This document shows positions 49,279 to 58,500 of a stretch of 64,000 nucleotides of DNA, piece by piece. The stretch spans positions 30,390 through 94,389 of the forward strand of contig JAMPHA010000005.1 in NCBI GenBank assembly GCA_023663615.1, in the 5' to 3' direction. The stretch comes from DLAJ01 sp023663615. Its GTDB lineage: Bacteria; Bacillota; Clostridia; Lachnospirales; Lachnospiraceae. The translations under genes and the position numbers were made by a program. The first letter of the stretch is position 1; every line of letters begins with the position of its first letter. Under the pieces are notes generated by a model. That model worked only from the letters and a program-made list of their open reading frames with translations. It was not told the DNA's origin and did not search any database.

Positions 49279-50673
49279 ATGAAGCAGCAGAACCTCAAGG
49301 AACTGATCGCCACGGTGGATGATATATGCAGGGTCATGACGGATGCGAACGTGGGCAACTCCGCGGGAAAACCCATGTCCCTAAAAGAAACATTTCATTT
49401 TGAACTGCTGAAATTTGCCGTGTATCTGGCGGATGCGGACGGCAAGTTTGAGGAGCGCGAGCTTGCCATGATCGCGGAATATCTGGGCATCAAGGCGGAA
49501 GAAAAAAATCTGCGCGCCATGAAATACCGTGAAAATATCGACGAACATTTTGAGGAAAAGATCCCGTCCGTGATCAAATATGCGGTGCTGGCGGACGCGG
49601 GGCGCAAGATCACGCCCGATGAGTACCGGCAGCAGAAGGCGCAGATCATGGTCGATACCTATAAGCTGTTCGGACAGACAATGCTGGCGGGCTATGACGA
49701 GGACGCGGGGATGGAGACGATGTCCAAATACACCGCATATGTCAAGCGTCTGGAAGACTTCTTAAAAGAGTACGGCGTATTTTATACCGGCTCCGCCAAA
49801 GTCATCAAACCGCTTGAGCCGGTGACAGAGCCGGATGAGACCGAGGAAGAGCGGGCGGCGAAATTAGAAAAGCTGTTGGAAGAATTTAACGGACTTGTCG
49901 GTTTGAACGAGGTCAAACACGAGATTAACAGTCTCGTGAATCTGATGAAGGTGCAGAATATGCGCAAGGCGCAGGGCATGAAAGTATCCGACGTTTCCAA
50001 GCACATGGTTTTTTCGGGCAATCCGGGTACGGGCAAGACGACGGTTGCGCGCATGCTCGGCGAAATTTACAAATACATCGGCGTACTGCCGAAAGGACAG
50101 CTGACGGAGGTTGACCGGGGCGGTCTTGTCAAAGGCTACATCGGTCAGACGGCGGCGAAAGTGCTGGAGGTTGTCGATGAATCGCTCGGCGGCATCCTGT
50201 TTGTGGACGAGGCGTATACGCTGACGGTCGGCAAGGGAGAGGGCGATTTCGGACAGGAGGCGGTCGATACGCTCCTAAAGTCGATGGAGGACCACCGCAG
50301 CGAGTTTGTCGTGATCGTGGCGGGCTATACGGATTTGATGGAGGAATTTCTCTCGTCGAATCCGGGCTTAAAATCCCGCTTTAACAAATTTATTCATTTT
50401 GGCGATTACAGCGCGGAAGAATTGCTTGCCATTCTGGAATCCATGTGCGCGAAGCAGGAATATACGCTGTCGGAGGAGGCGGCGGAGCGCGCGCGGGAAC
50501 TGTTTGAAAAGCGCGTGCAGAACAAACCGGACAATTTTGCGAACGCCCGCGACGTGCGCAACTTTTTGGAACATGCGATCGCGAATCATGCGTCGCGCGT
50601 CGTGAACGAGAAACATGTGGACAAATCGGTGCTTTCCACACTGGAAGCCGTGGACTTACAGGATTTTGCCTGA
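49279..50673 (+). CDS. AAA+ ATPase of the CbbX/SpoVK family with TerB-like N-terminus
   Basis: A 464-residue protein. Residues ~30-140 look like a TerB-type helical domain (FHFELLKFAVYLADADGKFE then ERELAMIAEYLG). After a linker comes a CbbX/SpoVK-like AAA+ module: EEFNGLVGLNEVKHEINSLV, Walker A FSGNPGTGKTTVARMLGEIY, VKGYIGQTAAKV, Walker B GGILFVDEAYTL and the arginine-finger region NPGLKSRFNKFIHF. ARDVRNFLEHAIANHASRVV closes it. It lies 30 nt after the membrane-protein gene and probably completes the operon. Client unknown. Confidence 0.9.
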   Translation: MKQQNLKELIATVDDICRVMTDANVGNSAGKPMSLKETFHFELLKFAVYLADADGKFEERELAMIAEYLGIKAEEKNLRAMKYRENIDEHFEEKIPSVIKYAVLADAGRKITPDEYRQQKAQIMVDTYKLFGQTMLAGYDEDAGMETMSKYTAYVKRLEDFLKEYGVFYTGSAKVIKPLEPVTEPDETEEERAAKLEKLLEEFNGLVGLNEVKHEINSLVNLMKVQNMRKAQGMKVSDVSKHMVFSGNPGTGKTTVARMLGEIYKYIGVLPKGQLTEVDRGGLVKGYIGQTAAKVLEVVDESLGGILFVDEAYTLTVGKGEGDFGQEAVDTLLKSMEDHRSEFVVIVAGYTDLMEEFLSSNPGLKSRFNKFIHFGDYSAEELLAILESMCAKQEYTLSEEAAERARELFEKRVQNKPDNFANARDVRNFLEHAIANHASRVVNEKHVDKSVLSTLEAVDLQDFA

Positions 50674-50676
50674 ATT

Positions 50677-50740
50677 AGGCGATTGCGAAACGCATCATAT
50701 GGGCTGTGAGATTGCAGTTGATTGCGTTTCGTAATCGCCT
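50677..50740. repeat. MITE-like inverted-repeat element, copy B
   Basis: AGGCGATTGCGAAACGCA (50677-50694) and TGCGTTTCGTAATCGCCT (50723-50740) are inverted with one mismatch; ATTTTT follows, so the hairpin can also act as a terminator for the AAA+ operon. The left end is nearly identical to copy A at 34936. The element starts 4 nt after the AAA+ gene's stop codon. Confidence 0.8.
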
Positions 50741-50840
50741 ATTTTTCCCGAATATGGAAAAGAAATTCGGCAGATTGCACAATGCGGCGCGGGTACACTC
50801 TGCGGCATAACGCCGAAAATCTCCGCGCGACCAAAAAATA

Positions 50841-50870
50841 CTGACAATTTTTCTTTTTGCGTGCTACAAT
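50841..50870 (+). promoter_or_regulatory. Promoter upstream of the CarD-family gene
   Basis: CTGACA (50841-50846), 18 bp and TACAAT (50865-50870) with an extended TGC. Transcription would start near 50877 and give a ~180-nt leader. Apart from a hairpin at 50877 and the repeat at 50677, nothing else is seen in the 383-bp gap. Confidence 0.65.
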
Positions 50871-50876
50871 AGAGTC

Positions 50877-50907
50877 GGGCGTAATGCGTGGATCGCATTG
50901 CCCTTTT
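50877..50907 (+). promoter_or_regulatory. Start-proximal hairpin with T-run (possible attenuator)
   Basis: GGGC-GT-AATGCG (50877-50888) pairs with CGCATT-GCCC (50894-50903), followed by TTTT. It would form right at the predicted transcription start of the CarD-family gene. Confidence 0.45.
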
Positions 50908-51056
50908 CGATTTTGTTGGACTTATGAGCGATGGGCGGGACAGAGAACTTTTTAGAAATAGGAATTTCGCGAATGGAAAAGAGCTGTTTAAGACCGTTTT
51001 TAAGAAAGCGGAAAAGGTTTTCTGCCATATGCACCAGAAAGGAAAGTGTGAGAAAG

Positions 51057-51569
51057 ATGTATCAGGTCAATGATTTGATCGTGTATGGGAACCATGGCGT
51101 ATGCAGGATTACGGGCATCGGGGCGCCCGACATTCCTGTGCTGGACAGGACGAAGCAATATTATACGCTGCGTCCGGCCTACTCGAAAGAAGAAGTGATC
51201 TATGCTCCGGTTGAAAATAATAAGACGGTCATGCGGCCGATCCTGACCAAACAGGAAGCGGATCAGCTGATCGGAGAGATCCCGAAGCTGAGCACGGTCT
51301 GGATCGTCAGCGAGCGGGAGCGGGAGGCGCAGTATAAGGCGGCGATCCGTACCTGCGACTGCAAGGAACTTGTGCGGATCATCAAGACGCTGTACGAGCG
51401 GAAGCGGGAACGCATTCAGAACGGCAAGAAAGTGACGGTCGTGGATGAGCGGTATTTCCATCAGGCGGAGGAACAGCTCTACGGAGAGCTGGCGATCTCG
51501 CTGGGTATGCCAAAAGAAGAGGTCAGCGGCTATATTGCTTCCCGTGCCGAGAAACATGCGGCAGTTTAG
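51057..51569 (+). CDS. CarD family transcriptional regulator
   Basis: A 170-residue RNA-polymerase-binding regulator. The N-terminal Tudor-like RNAP-interaction domain reads MYQVNDLIVYGNHGVCRITG and TKQYYTLRPAYSKEEVIYAP. The C-terminal helical DNA-contacting domain includes VRIIKTLYERKRERIQNGKK and VVDERYFHQAEEQLYGELAI. CarD proteins stabilise the open promoter complex, notably of stable-RNA genes. ATG 51057 starts the conserved domain; AGAAAGGAAAG lies further upstream than usual. Confidence 0.9.
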   Translation: MYQVNDLIVYGNHGVCRITGIGAPDIPVLDRTKQYYTLRPAYSKEEVIYAPVENNKTVMRPILTKQEADQLIGEIPKLSTVWIVSEREREAQYKAAIRTCDCKELVRIIKTLYERKRERIQNGKKVTVVDERYFHQAEEQLYGELAISLGMPKEEVSGYIASRAEKHAAV

Positions 51570-51753
51570 CATGACGGACGGACTGCGGTGATTACGCGAT
51601 CTTTCCGTTGACTTGCAAAGTCGCATGCGGTAAAATAGGGCATGGAAGACATTTCGAAGGCGCCTGCGGAAAGAAGATGTGCCGGAAGGATCGAAATGTT
51701 GTGATGTGGAATTTACGCAGGAAATGGGACGGTGCATAAACGGGAGGTTTAAG

Positions 51754-52872
51754 ATGCGCAAAAAAGTACTTGTAGTAGACGATCAGGAAATGAACAGAGA
51801 ACTGCTTGAGCAGATTCTCATAGAAGACTATGATGTATTGAAGGCAGCGGACGGAAAACAGGCGCTCGAACTGTTTGATCAGGGAACCGCCAATCTTGAG
51901 GCGGTGCTGCTCGATCTGCTCATGCCGGAAATGGACGGCTTTGCCGTTCTGGAAGCGATGAAAGAGAAAGGCATGATAGGGAAGATCCCCGTGCTTGTCA
52001 TCAGCAGCGAGAATACGGTGAATGTGGAGGAAAAATGCTTTGATTACGGCGTGTCCGATTTTATCCATAAGCCGTTCGAGCCCTCGATCATCCGCCGCCG
52101 TGTGAAGAACAACGTCGATCTGTATGTATACAAGGAGCGTCTGGAGGAGCGCGTTGAGATCCAGACGCAGGCGCTGCGCAACCAGTACCAGCTCTTGAAG
52201 GAGCAGGCGGAGAAGCTTGAAAAAAATAATGAGGAGATCATCGATATTCTCGGTACGGTCGTGGAATGCAGGGACTTAGAGAGCGGGGATCATATCAAGC
52301 GCGTAAAGACCTTTACGCGGATCATTGCGGAGCAGGTCATGGAGGATTATCCGGAATACGACTTAACGCCGGAGAAGGTGCGCGTGATCGAATCGGCGAG
52401 CGCGCTTCATGACGTCGGTAAGATCGCGATTCCCGATAATATCCTGTTAAAGCCGGGCAAGCTGACGGCGGAAGAATTTGAAGTCATGAAGACGCATACG
52501 ACGCGGGGAAGCGAGCTGTTAAATAACATCCGCGGCGCATGGGACGAGACATACGGGCAGTACTGCTATGAGATCTGCCGTTACCATCATGAGCGCTTTG
52601 ACGGAAAGGGCTATCCCGATCATCTTGCGGGGGACGACATTCCGATCGCGGCGCAGATCGTATCGCTTGCGGATGTCTATGACGCGCTTGTCAGCAAGCG
52701 GGTATATAAGGATGCATATGCGATCGGCGAGGCATACGACATGATCCAAAACGGAGAATGCGGAACGTTCCCGCCGAAAATCCTTGCCTGCTTTGCCAAG
52801 GTCCGCGCGGCGTTTGAGGAGACGGTCCGGGTAAATCAGGCGAAACAGCAGGAGCACGAGGCGACGGCATAA
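51754..52872 (+). CDS. Response regulator with HD-GYP cyclic-di-GMP phosphodiesterase output
   Basis: A 372-residue two-domain regulator. The receiver (residues ~1-120) has KVLVVDDQEMNRELLEQILI, the phospho-acceptor Asp in AVLLDLLMPEMDGFAVLEAM, and VLVISSEN...FIHKPFEP. A coiled linker with LKEQAEKLEKNNEEIIDILG leads to an HD-GYP domain: DHIKRVKTFTRIIAEQVMED, SALHDVGKIAIPDNILLKPG, the GYP motif HHERFDGKGYPDHL and SLADVYDALVSKRVYKDAYA. It should hydrolyse cyclic-di-GMP when phosphorylated. No histidine kinase is adjacent. GGGAGG precedes ATG 51754. Confidence 0.94.
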   Translation: MRKKVLVVDDQEMNRELLEQILIEDYDVLKAADGKQALELFDQGTANLEAVLLDLLMPEMDGFAVLEAMKEKGMIGKIPVLVISSENTVNVEEKCFDYGVSDFIHKPFEPSIIRRRVKNNVDLYVYKERLEERVEIQTQALRNQYQLLKEQAEKLEKNNEEIIDILGTVVECRDLESGDHIKRVKTFTRIIAEQVMEDYPEYDLTPEKVRVIESASALHDVGKIAIPDNILLKPGKLTAEEFEVMKTHTTRGSELLNNIRGAWDETYGQYCYEICRYHHERFDGKGYPDHLAGDDIPIAAQIVSLADVYDALVSKRVYKDAYAIGEAYDMIQNGECGTFPPKILACFAKVRAAFEETVRVNQAKQQEHEATA

Positions 52873-52928
52873 AAAAACGCAGCCGCTTTGCAGGAGGCGA
52901 CGGCATAAAAAACGCAGCCGCTTTACAG
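52858..52928. repeat. Tandem duplication of ~36 bp across the HD-GYP stop codon
   Basis: The unit GAGGCGACGGCATAAAAAAA plus CGCAGCCGCTTTGCAG (52858-52893) is repeated at 52894-52928 with one A fewer and one G-to-A change. The first copy contains the stop codon. It looks like a recent slippage or unequal-exchange product. Confidence 0.9.
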
Positions 52929-52995
52929 GCGGCAGCGCAGGAAACACGCGCAGGACAGCGTGAGAAGCGCCGTCAAAAAATATTTCACATACCCC

Positions 52996-53024
52996 TTGCT
53001 TTTTGGGGAAAAGTGTGCTATTTT
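52996..53024 (+). promoter_or_regulatory. Promoter of the rimP-nusA-infB operon
   Basis: TTGCTT (52996-53001), 17 bp and TATTTT (53019-53024) with an extended TGC, about 80 bp before rimP. Confidence 0.6.
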
Positions 53025-53044
53025 AGTTAAGGTTGATATGGTAA

Positions 53045-53079
53045 CGTAAAGAGTGGGCTTGCAAGTCCACTCTTTTACG
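53045..53079 (+). promoter_or_regulatory. Leader hairpin before rimP
   Basis: CGTAAAGAGTGG (53045-53056) pairs with CCACTCTTTTACG (53067-53079), with one bulged T, around GCTTGCAAG. It lies between promoter and rimP. The U-run within the 3' arm suggests an attenuator, possibly sensed by NusA (inference). Confidence 0.5.
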
Positions 53080-53102
53080 GTTGTATGGAAAAAGGAGCGG
53101 CC

Positions 53103-53567
53103 ATGGCGGGAGCAAGGGAGTATGAGGCGCGTACCGCAGCGCTTTTAGAGCCGATCGCAGAGCGGTTCGGCTGCGGGATCTATGATGTGGAATATGTGAA
53201 GGAGGGCAGCGAGTGGTACCTGCGCTGTTACATTGACAAAACGGACGGCGTGAACATTCAGGACTGCGAGAATGTCAGCCGCGCGCTCTCGGATCGGCTG
53301 GATGAAGAGGACTTTATCGCGGGCGCTTATATTTTGGAAGTCAGCTCACCCGGACTCGGCAGGGCGCTCAAAAAGGATATTCACCTGCAAAAAAGCATCG
53401 GGGAGGAAGTGGAGATCAAAACGTACCGCCCGATCGAAAAATGCAAAGAATTTGCGGGTGTGCTGCGATCGTTTGATAAAGATACCGTAACGATAGAAAC
53501 AGAGGAAAAAGAAATGGTGTTTCAGCGCTCGGAGGTGGCGCTGATCAGGCTGGCATTGGATTTTTAG
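53103..53567 (+). CDS. rimP: Ribosome maturation factor RimP
   Basis: Needed for 30S subunit assembly. The 154-residue protein has the N-terminal domain with CGIYDVEYVKEGSEWYLRCY, IDKTDGVNIQDCENVSRALS and YILEVSSPGLGRALKKDIHL, then a C-terminal SH3-like domain. ATG 53103 has GGAG in GGAGCGG 7 nt upstream; ATG 53085 overlaps that site. It opens the translation/transcription operon and is followed by nusA after 14 nt. Confidence 0.94.
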   Translation: MAGAREYEARTAALLEPIAERFGCGIYDVEYVKEGSEWYLRCYIDKTDGVNIQDCENVSRALSDRLDEEDFIAGAYILEVSSPGLGRALKKDIHLQKSIGEEVEIKTYRPIEKCKEFAGVLRSFDKDTVTIETEEKEMVFQRSEVALIRLALDF

Positions 53568-53581
53568 GAGGAGAAAGGAAC

Positions 53582-54835
53582 ATGAACAAGGAATTATTGG
53601 AAGCACTCGATATTTTGGAAAAGGAGAAAGACATCAGCAGGGAAACATTGTTTGAAGCGATCGAAAATTCACTGCTGACCGCCTGCAAGAACCATTACGG
53701 CAAGGCGGATAATATGAGAGTGGAGATTGACCGCGAGACCTGCGATTTCATGGTATATGCGGAGAAAGAGGTCGTGCCCTGCGCAGAGGATGTGACCGAT
53801 AAAGTGCTGCAGATCAGTTTAGAGGATGCCCGTGCGATCGATGCGGAAGCGGAAGTCGGCGGTATCGTGCGTATGGAGATCAAGAGCAAGGAGTTCGGGC
53901 GCATCGCAACGCAGAATGCGAAGAACGTCATTTTGCAGAAGATCCGCGAGGAGGAGCGGAGCGCCATCTATAATCAGTATTATGAAAAAGAGCGGGATGT
54001 CGTTACGGGAATCGTACAGCGTTATCTCGGCAGAAATATCAGCATCAACTTAGGAAAGGCGGACGCGATCCTAAATGAGAGCGAGCAGGTCCGCGGAGAG
54101 AGCTTCCATCCGACAGAACATATTAAAGTTTATATTTTAGAAGTCAAGAATACGCCGAAAGGACCGAGGATTTTAGTGAGCCGTACGCATCCGGAGCTGG
54201 TAAAGCGCTTATTTGAGGCGGAGGTTGCGGAGATTCAGGACGGTACCGTGGAGATCAAGGGAATAGCGAGAGAGGCGGGCAGCCGTACGAAGATGTCCGT
54301 CTGGAGCAGCAACCCAAATGTAGATCCGGTCGGCGCCTGTGTCGGATTAAACGGACAGCGTGTCAATTCCATCGTGGATGAACTGCGCGGAGAGAAGATC
54401 GACATCATCCCGTGGGATGAAAATCCGGGGAATCTCATCCAGAACGCGCTCGCGCCCGCCAAGATCGTGGCGGTATTCGCGGATCCCGACGAGAAGACGG
54501 CAAAGGTCGTCGTGCCGGACTACCAGCTTTCTCTTGCGATCGGCAAGGAAGGACAGAACGCGAGACTTGCGGCGCGCCTGACAGGTTATAAGATCGATAT
54601 TAAGAGTGAGACGCAGGCGAAGGATGCGCCGGGCTTCCGTTATGAGGATTATGTGAGCGACTATGACGACGAGTACGAGGATGAGGAAGCGTACGACGAG
54701 TATGACGGCGAAAACTATGACGACGGCGGCTATGATGAAACTGACGACGGCGGGTACGGGGATGAAGAAGCGTATCCGGAGGAAAATGACGGGGAAGAAG
54801 CGTTAGAGGCTTCGGAAACAGGTGCGGATGAATAA
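53582..54835 (+). CDS. nusA: Transcription termination/antitermination protein NusA
   Basis: RNA-polymerase-binding factor for pausing, termination and antitermination, 417 residues. The N-terminal RNAP-binding domain is followed by the S1 domain (YEKERDVVTGIVQRYLGRNI), KH1 (VGACVGLNGQRVNSIVDELR) and KH2 (LSLAIGKEGQNARLAARLTG). From about residue 360 the C-terminus is a strongly acidic Asp/Glu/Tyr-rich tail (DYDDEYEDEEAYDEYDGEN and so on) of ~55 residues, longer than in Bacillus NusA. The end overlaps rnpM by 8 nt. Confidence 0.97.
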   Translation: MNKELLEALDILEKEKDISRETLFEAIENSLLTACKNHYGKADNMRVEIDRETCDFMVYAEKEVVPCAEDVTDKVLQISLEDARAIDAEAEVGGIVRMEIKSKEFGRIATQNAKNVILQKIREEERSAIYNQYYEKERDVVTGIVQRYLGRNISINLGKADAILNESEQVRGESFHPTEHIKVYILEVKNTPKGPRILVSRTHPELVKRLFEAEVAEIQDGTVEIKGIAREAGSRTKMSVWSSNPNVDPVGACVGLNGQRVNSIVDELRGEKIDIIPWDENPGNLIQNALAPAKIVAVFADPDEKTAKVVVPDYQLSLAIGKEGQNARLAARLTGYKIDIKSETQAKDAPGFRYEDYVSDYDDEYEDEEAYDEYDGENYDDGGYDETDDGGYGDEEAYPEENDGEEALEASETGADE

Positions 54836-55100
54836 GAAAGTGCCCTTGCGGCAGTGTGTGGGCTGCCAGCAGATGAAACCAAAAAAAGAAATGATGCGGG
54901 TGTTAAAAACTCCCGAAGACGAGATGATCTTAGACACGACAGGGAAGAAAAACGGCCGCGGCGCATATCTTTGTAAGGATATAGAATGCCTGAAAAAGGC
55001 GAAAAAGAATAAGGGATTGGAACGTTCTTTTAAGATGCGTATTCCGGATCATGTGTATGACAGTCTGATGGAGGCATATGGCATAGAGAATGCAGAATAA
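54828..55100 (+). CDS. rnpM: RNase P modulator RnpM (YlxR, DUF448)
   Basis: A 90-residue YlxR-family RNA-binding protein. The diagnostic N-terminus is PLRQCVGCQQMKPKKEMMRV, followed by GRGAYLCKDIECLKKAKKNK. The Bacillus homologue binds RNase P RNA and modulates its activity; rnpB is present at 33042. The gene overlaps nusA upstream and ylxQ downstream. Confidence 0.93.
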   Translation: MNKKVPLRQCVGCQQMKPKKEMMRVLKTPEDEMILDTTGKKNGRGAYLCKDIECLKKAKKNKGLERSFKMRIPDHVYDSLMEAYGIENAE

Positions 55101-55410
55101 GATTTTATCAATGCTTGGCATTGCCGCGCGGGGAAGGAATCTTGTCAGCGGCGAGTTTATGACGGAGAGGACCGTAAAAGAACATAGGGCGTATGTGGTG
55201 CTGGTAGCAGCGGACGCATCCGATAACACCCGGAAAATGTTTCGCGATATGGGAGCGTATCATAAAGTTCCCGTTTATATATATGGAACAAAAGAAGAAC
55301 TGGCACATGCGATCGGTCAGGAAATGAGGGCGTCTGTCGCGATCACGGATGAGGGGATCGCAAAATCCGTCATACGGGAGCTTGAGACCGGTGCGAAAGA
55401 CGGTACCTAA
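55090..55410 (+). CDS. L7Ae-family ribosomal protein YlxQ
   Basis: A 106-residue L7Ae/L30e-fold protein of the YlxQ group, which binds kink-turn RNA. Typical parts are KILSMLGIAARGRNLVSGEF, YVVLVAADASDNTRKMFRDM, VPVYIYGTKEELAHAIGQ and ASVAITDEGIAKSVIREL. It overlaps rnpM by 11 nt and precedes infB with a 153-nt gap that holds no recognised gene. Confidence 0.92.
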   Translation: MQNKILSMLGIAARGRNLVSGEFMTERTVKEHRAYVVLVAADASDNTRKMFRDMGAYHKVPVYIYGTKEELAHAIGQEMRASVAITDEGIAKSVIRELETGAKDGT

Positions 55411-55563
55411 AGCGCATACGGCGGCAGATAGATTTGTGCTTGCGCACAGACTTGCCGGCTTGTGACAGCATGGACGACAGATCGAAAGGTCAAAGATTTT
55501 TCGAACGGCAAATTTGCGCTGACGCTCAGATTCGCGGGCGGTTGGCAACATGGAGGAATCAGA

Positions 55564-58500
55564 ATGGCAAAACAAAAGGTGTATGAACTGGCGAAGGAAT
55601 TAGGCGTTCCGAGTAAAGACCTGGTCACGCTGTGTGAGCAGAACAATATAGAGGTGAAAAACCATATGAGTGCGATCTCGGAGGGGCAGGCGGCAATGCT
55701 CACGTCGAAAATAAAGAAAAAGCCGGCAGCTGCAGAAGAAAAGAAAGCAGAAAAGCCGGACGGCGGGGAAAAGAAGGCGGAAAAGCCGGCTGACGCAGAA
55801 AAGAAAACGGAAAAGCCGGCGGATACGGCAGCGCCGTCCAAAGAAAAACAGGATGCGCCGTCCGCAGCAGCTTCCGAGGCGGGAAGCGCGCAGAAAACGG
55901 CTCCCGGTATAGGACGTGCGGAAAGGGGACCGGCGGCCGCGCCCAAAAAGAAGAACATCATCGTGGTCAGCAATCCCCACAATTCCAAGATGCCGGGATC
56001 TCCGCAGGGACAGAGAGGTTTTGGCGGCGGTCCGGACAGAAGAGGGAACGGACAGGGACGCGGCATAACCATGCAAAGACCGGTTAACCGGCCGATCCGT
56101 CCGCTGACGCCGCCGTCGCCGACTCCGTCGGTCAATATTGTTGCAAATCCCAATAAGGGGCAGGATATGAGAAGACCGGCGAACCGTCCGAATCCGACGG
56201 ATGCGGCGGACATGGCGGAAAACAGGACGCGGGAGCAGCAGGGTGCGCCGAACACGGCGCCTGCGGCACAGGAAAACAGAAATGCCGCGGCGATGCCGGA
56301 AACGAGAGATCATAGAGACAGCAGAGATAATAATAGAGGTTATCAGCAAAGACCGGGACAGGAGTACGGACGCGGTGCAGGATCGTCGGACAGAGCGCCC
56401 ATGAACGGTCAGGGTCCGCGCGGACAGGGCGGTTATAACCGCGGCGACCGGGGAGACCGGGGCGGCGCAGGCAGAACAGACGGATTCCGCGGGCAGGCGA
56501 AACAGGGAGGTTTTGGAGGCTATGGCACAGGCGGACAAAGACCGGCTTATCGACAGGATGGCGCGCGTAACACCGATGGCGGCGGCAGAGGCGGCTATGG
56601 TAGACCTGCGCCGGGCAGGCAGGGCGGTTACGGCTCTCAGGGTTCTCAAAGACCTTACGGCGGTAACGATCGCTTTGAAAGAGGCGGCGAAGGGAAGGAC
56701 GCTCGATTTGGAAGGAAGTCTCAGGGGGGAGGTTCTTCTTTTGCTCCCGAAGCATCGCTCAAGGATCAGGAAAAGAAGCGTGATGAGGAAAAGCGCCGTA
56801 TCGAGAAAGACAAACGGAATAAGAAAGAGCTCATCTACGAGGAGGAGCAGGAGAACTTAAAGGGAAAACGGGCGGGAAGATTCATCAAGCCCGAAAAGAA
56901 GCAGGAGGAGCAGGAAGAACAGATTAAAGTCATCACGCTGCCGGAGTCCTTAACGATCCGGGAACTGGCGGATAAGATGAAGCTGCAGCCCTCCGCGATC
57001 GTCAAGAAACTCTTTTTACAGGGCAAGGTTGTGACGGTCAATCAGGAGATCAGCTACGAGCAGGCGGAGGAGATCGCGATCGAGTACGAGATCATCTGCG
57101 AGAAAGAAGAAAAGATCGACGTGATCGCCGAGCTGTTAAAAGAGGATGAGGAGAACGTCGAGGACATGACAAAGAGACCGCCGGTCATCTGCGTCATGGG
57201 TCATGTAGACCACGGAAAAACGTCCCTGCTTGACGCGATCCGCAAGACGAACGTGATCGACAAGGAGGCAGGCGGTATCACACAGGCGATCGGCGCCTAT
57301 ACCGTTACGATCAATGACGAAAAAATCACGTTTCTGGATACGCCGGGGCACGAGGCGTTTACCGCGATGCGTATGCGCGGCGCGAATGCGACGGATATTG
57401 CGGTATTGGTCGTCGCCGCGGACGACGGCGTGATGCCGCAGACGATCGAGGCGATCAACCACGCGAAAGCGGCGGGCATCGAGATCATCGTCGCGGTGAA
57501 CAAGATGGATAAACCCAACGCCAACATGGACCGCGTAAAGCAGGAACTGACCGAGCATGAACTGATTCCGGTTGACTGGGGCGGTTCTACGGAGTTTGTT
57601 CCGGTGTCGGCAAAGACGGGAATGGGAATTTCCGACTTGTTGGAGACGATTCTTCTGACGGCGGATATTCTGGAACTGAAAGCGAACGTGAACAGACGCG
57701 CGCGCGGTCTTGTCATTGAAGCACAGCTGGATAAGGGACGCGGACCGGTGGCGACCGTGCTCGTGCAAAAGGGAACGCTCCAGGTCGGCGACTATATTTC
57801 CGCCGGAGCATCGAGCGGAAAAGTCCGCGCCATGATCGACGACAAGGGCCGCAGGGTCAAAGAGGCGACGCCGTCCACACCGGTAGAAATCTTAGGATTA
57901 AACGACGTGCCGAATGCGGGCGAGATCTTTATTGCCCATGCGAACGATAAGGAAGCAAAGAACTTTGCCGAGACGTTCGTTGCACAGAATAAAGAAAAGC
58001 TTTTGGAGGATACCAAGGCGAAGATGTCGCTTGACGATCTGTTTAACCAGATCCAGGCGGGTAATCTGAAAGAATTAAATATTATCATCAAGGCGGATGT
58101 ACAGGGAAGCGTGGAGGCAGTCAAGCAGAGTCTCTTAAAGCTTTCCAACGAGGAGGTCGTCGTCAAGATCATCCACGGCGGCGTCGGCGCGATCAACGAA
58201 TCCGACGTCAGCTTGGCGAGCGCTTCGTCCGCGATCATCATCGGCTTTAATGTGCGTCCCGATGCGCAGGCAAAAATGAGCGCGGAGCGCGAGGGCGTGG
58301 ACGTCCGTCTCTACAAGGTCATCTATCAGGCGATCGAGGACGTCGAGGCTGCCATGAAGGGCATGCTCGATCCTGTATTTGAAGAAAAGATCATCGGTCA
58401 TGCTGAGGTGCGCCAGCTCTTTAAGGCGTCCGCGATCGGTAATATCGCGGGATCCTATGTGATGGACGGTTACTTCCAGCGCGGATGCAAGATCCGCATC

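Noticed and set aside
50888..51073. A small frame starting GTG upstream of the CarD-family gene.
   Set aside because: No ribosome site, overlaps the CarD start in another frame, and its start lies in the predicted leader hairpin.
55600..56649. Long Arg/Ser-rich minus-strand frame opposite infB.
   Set aside because: Shadow of the Gly/Arg-rich disordered region of IF-2.
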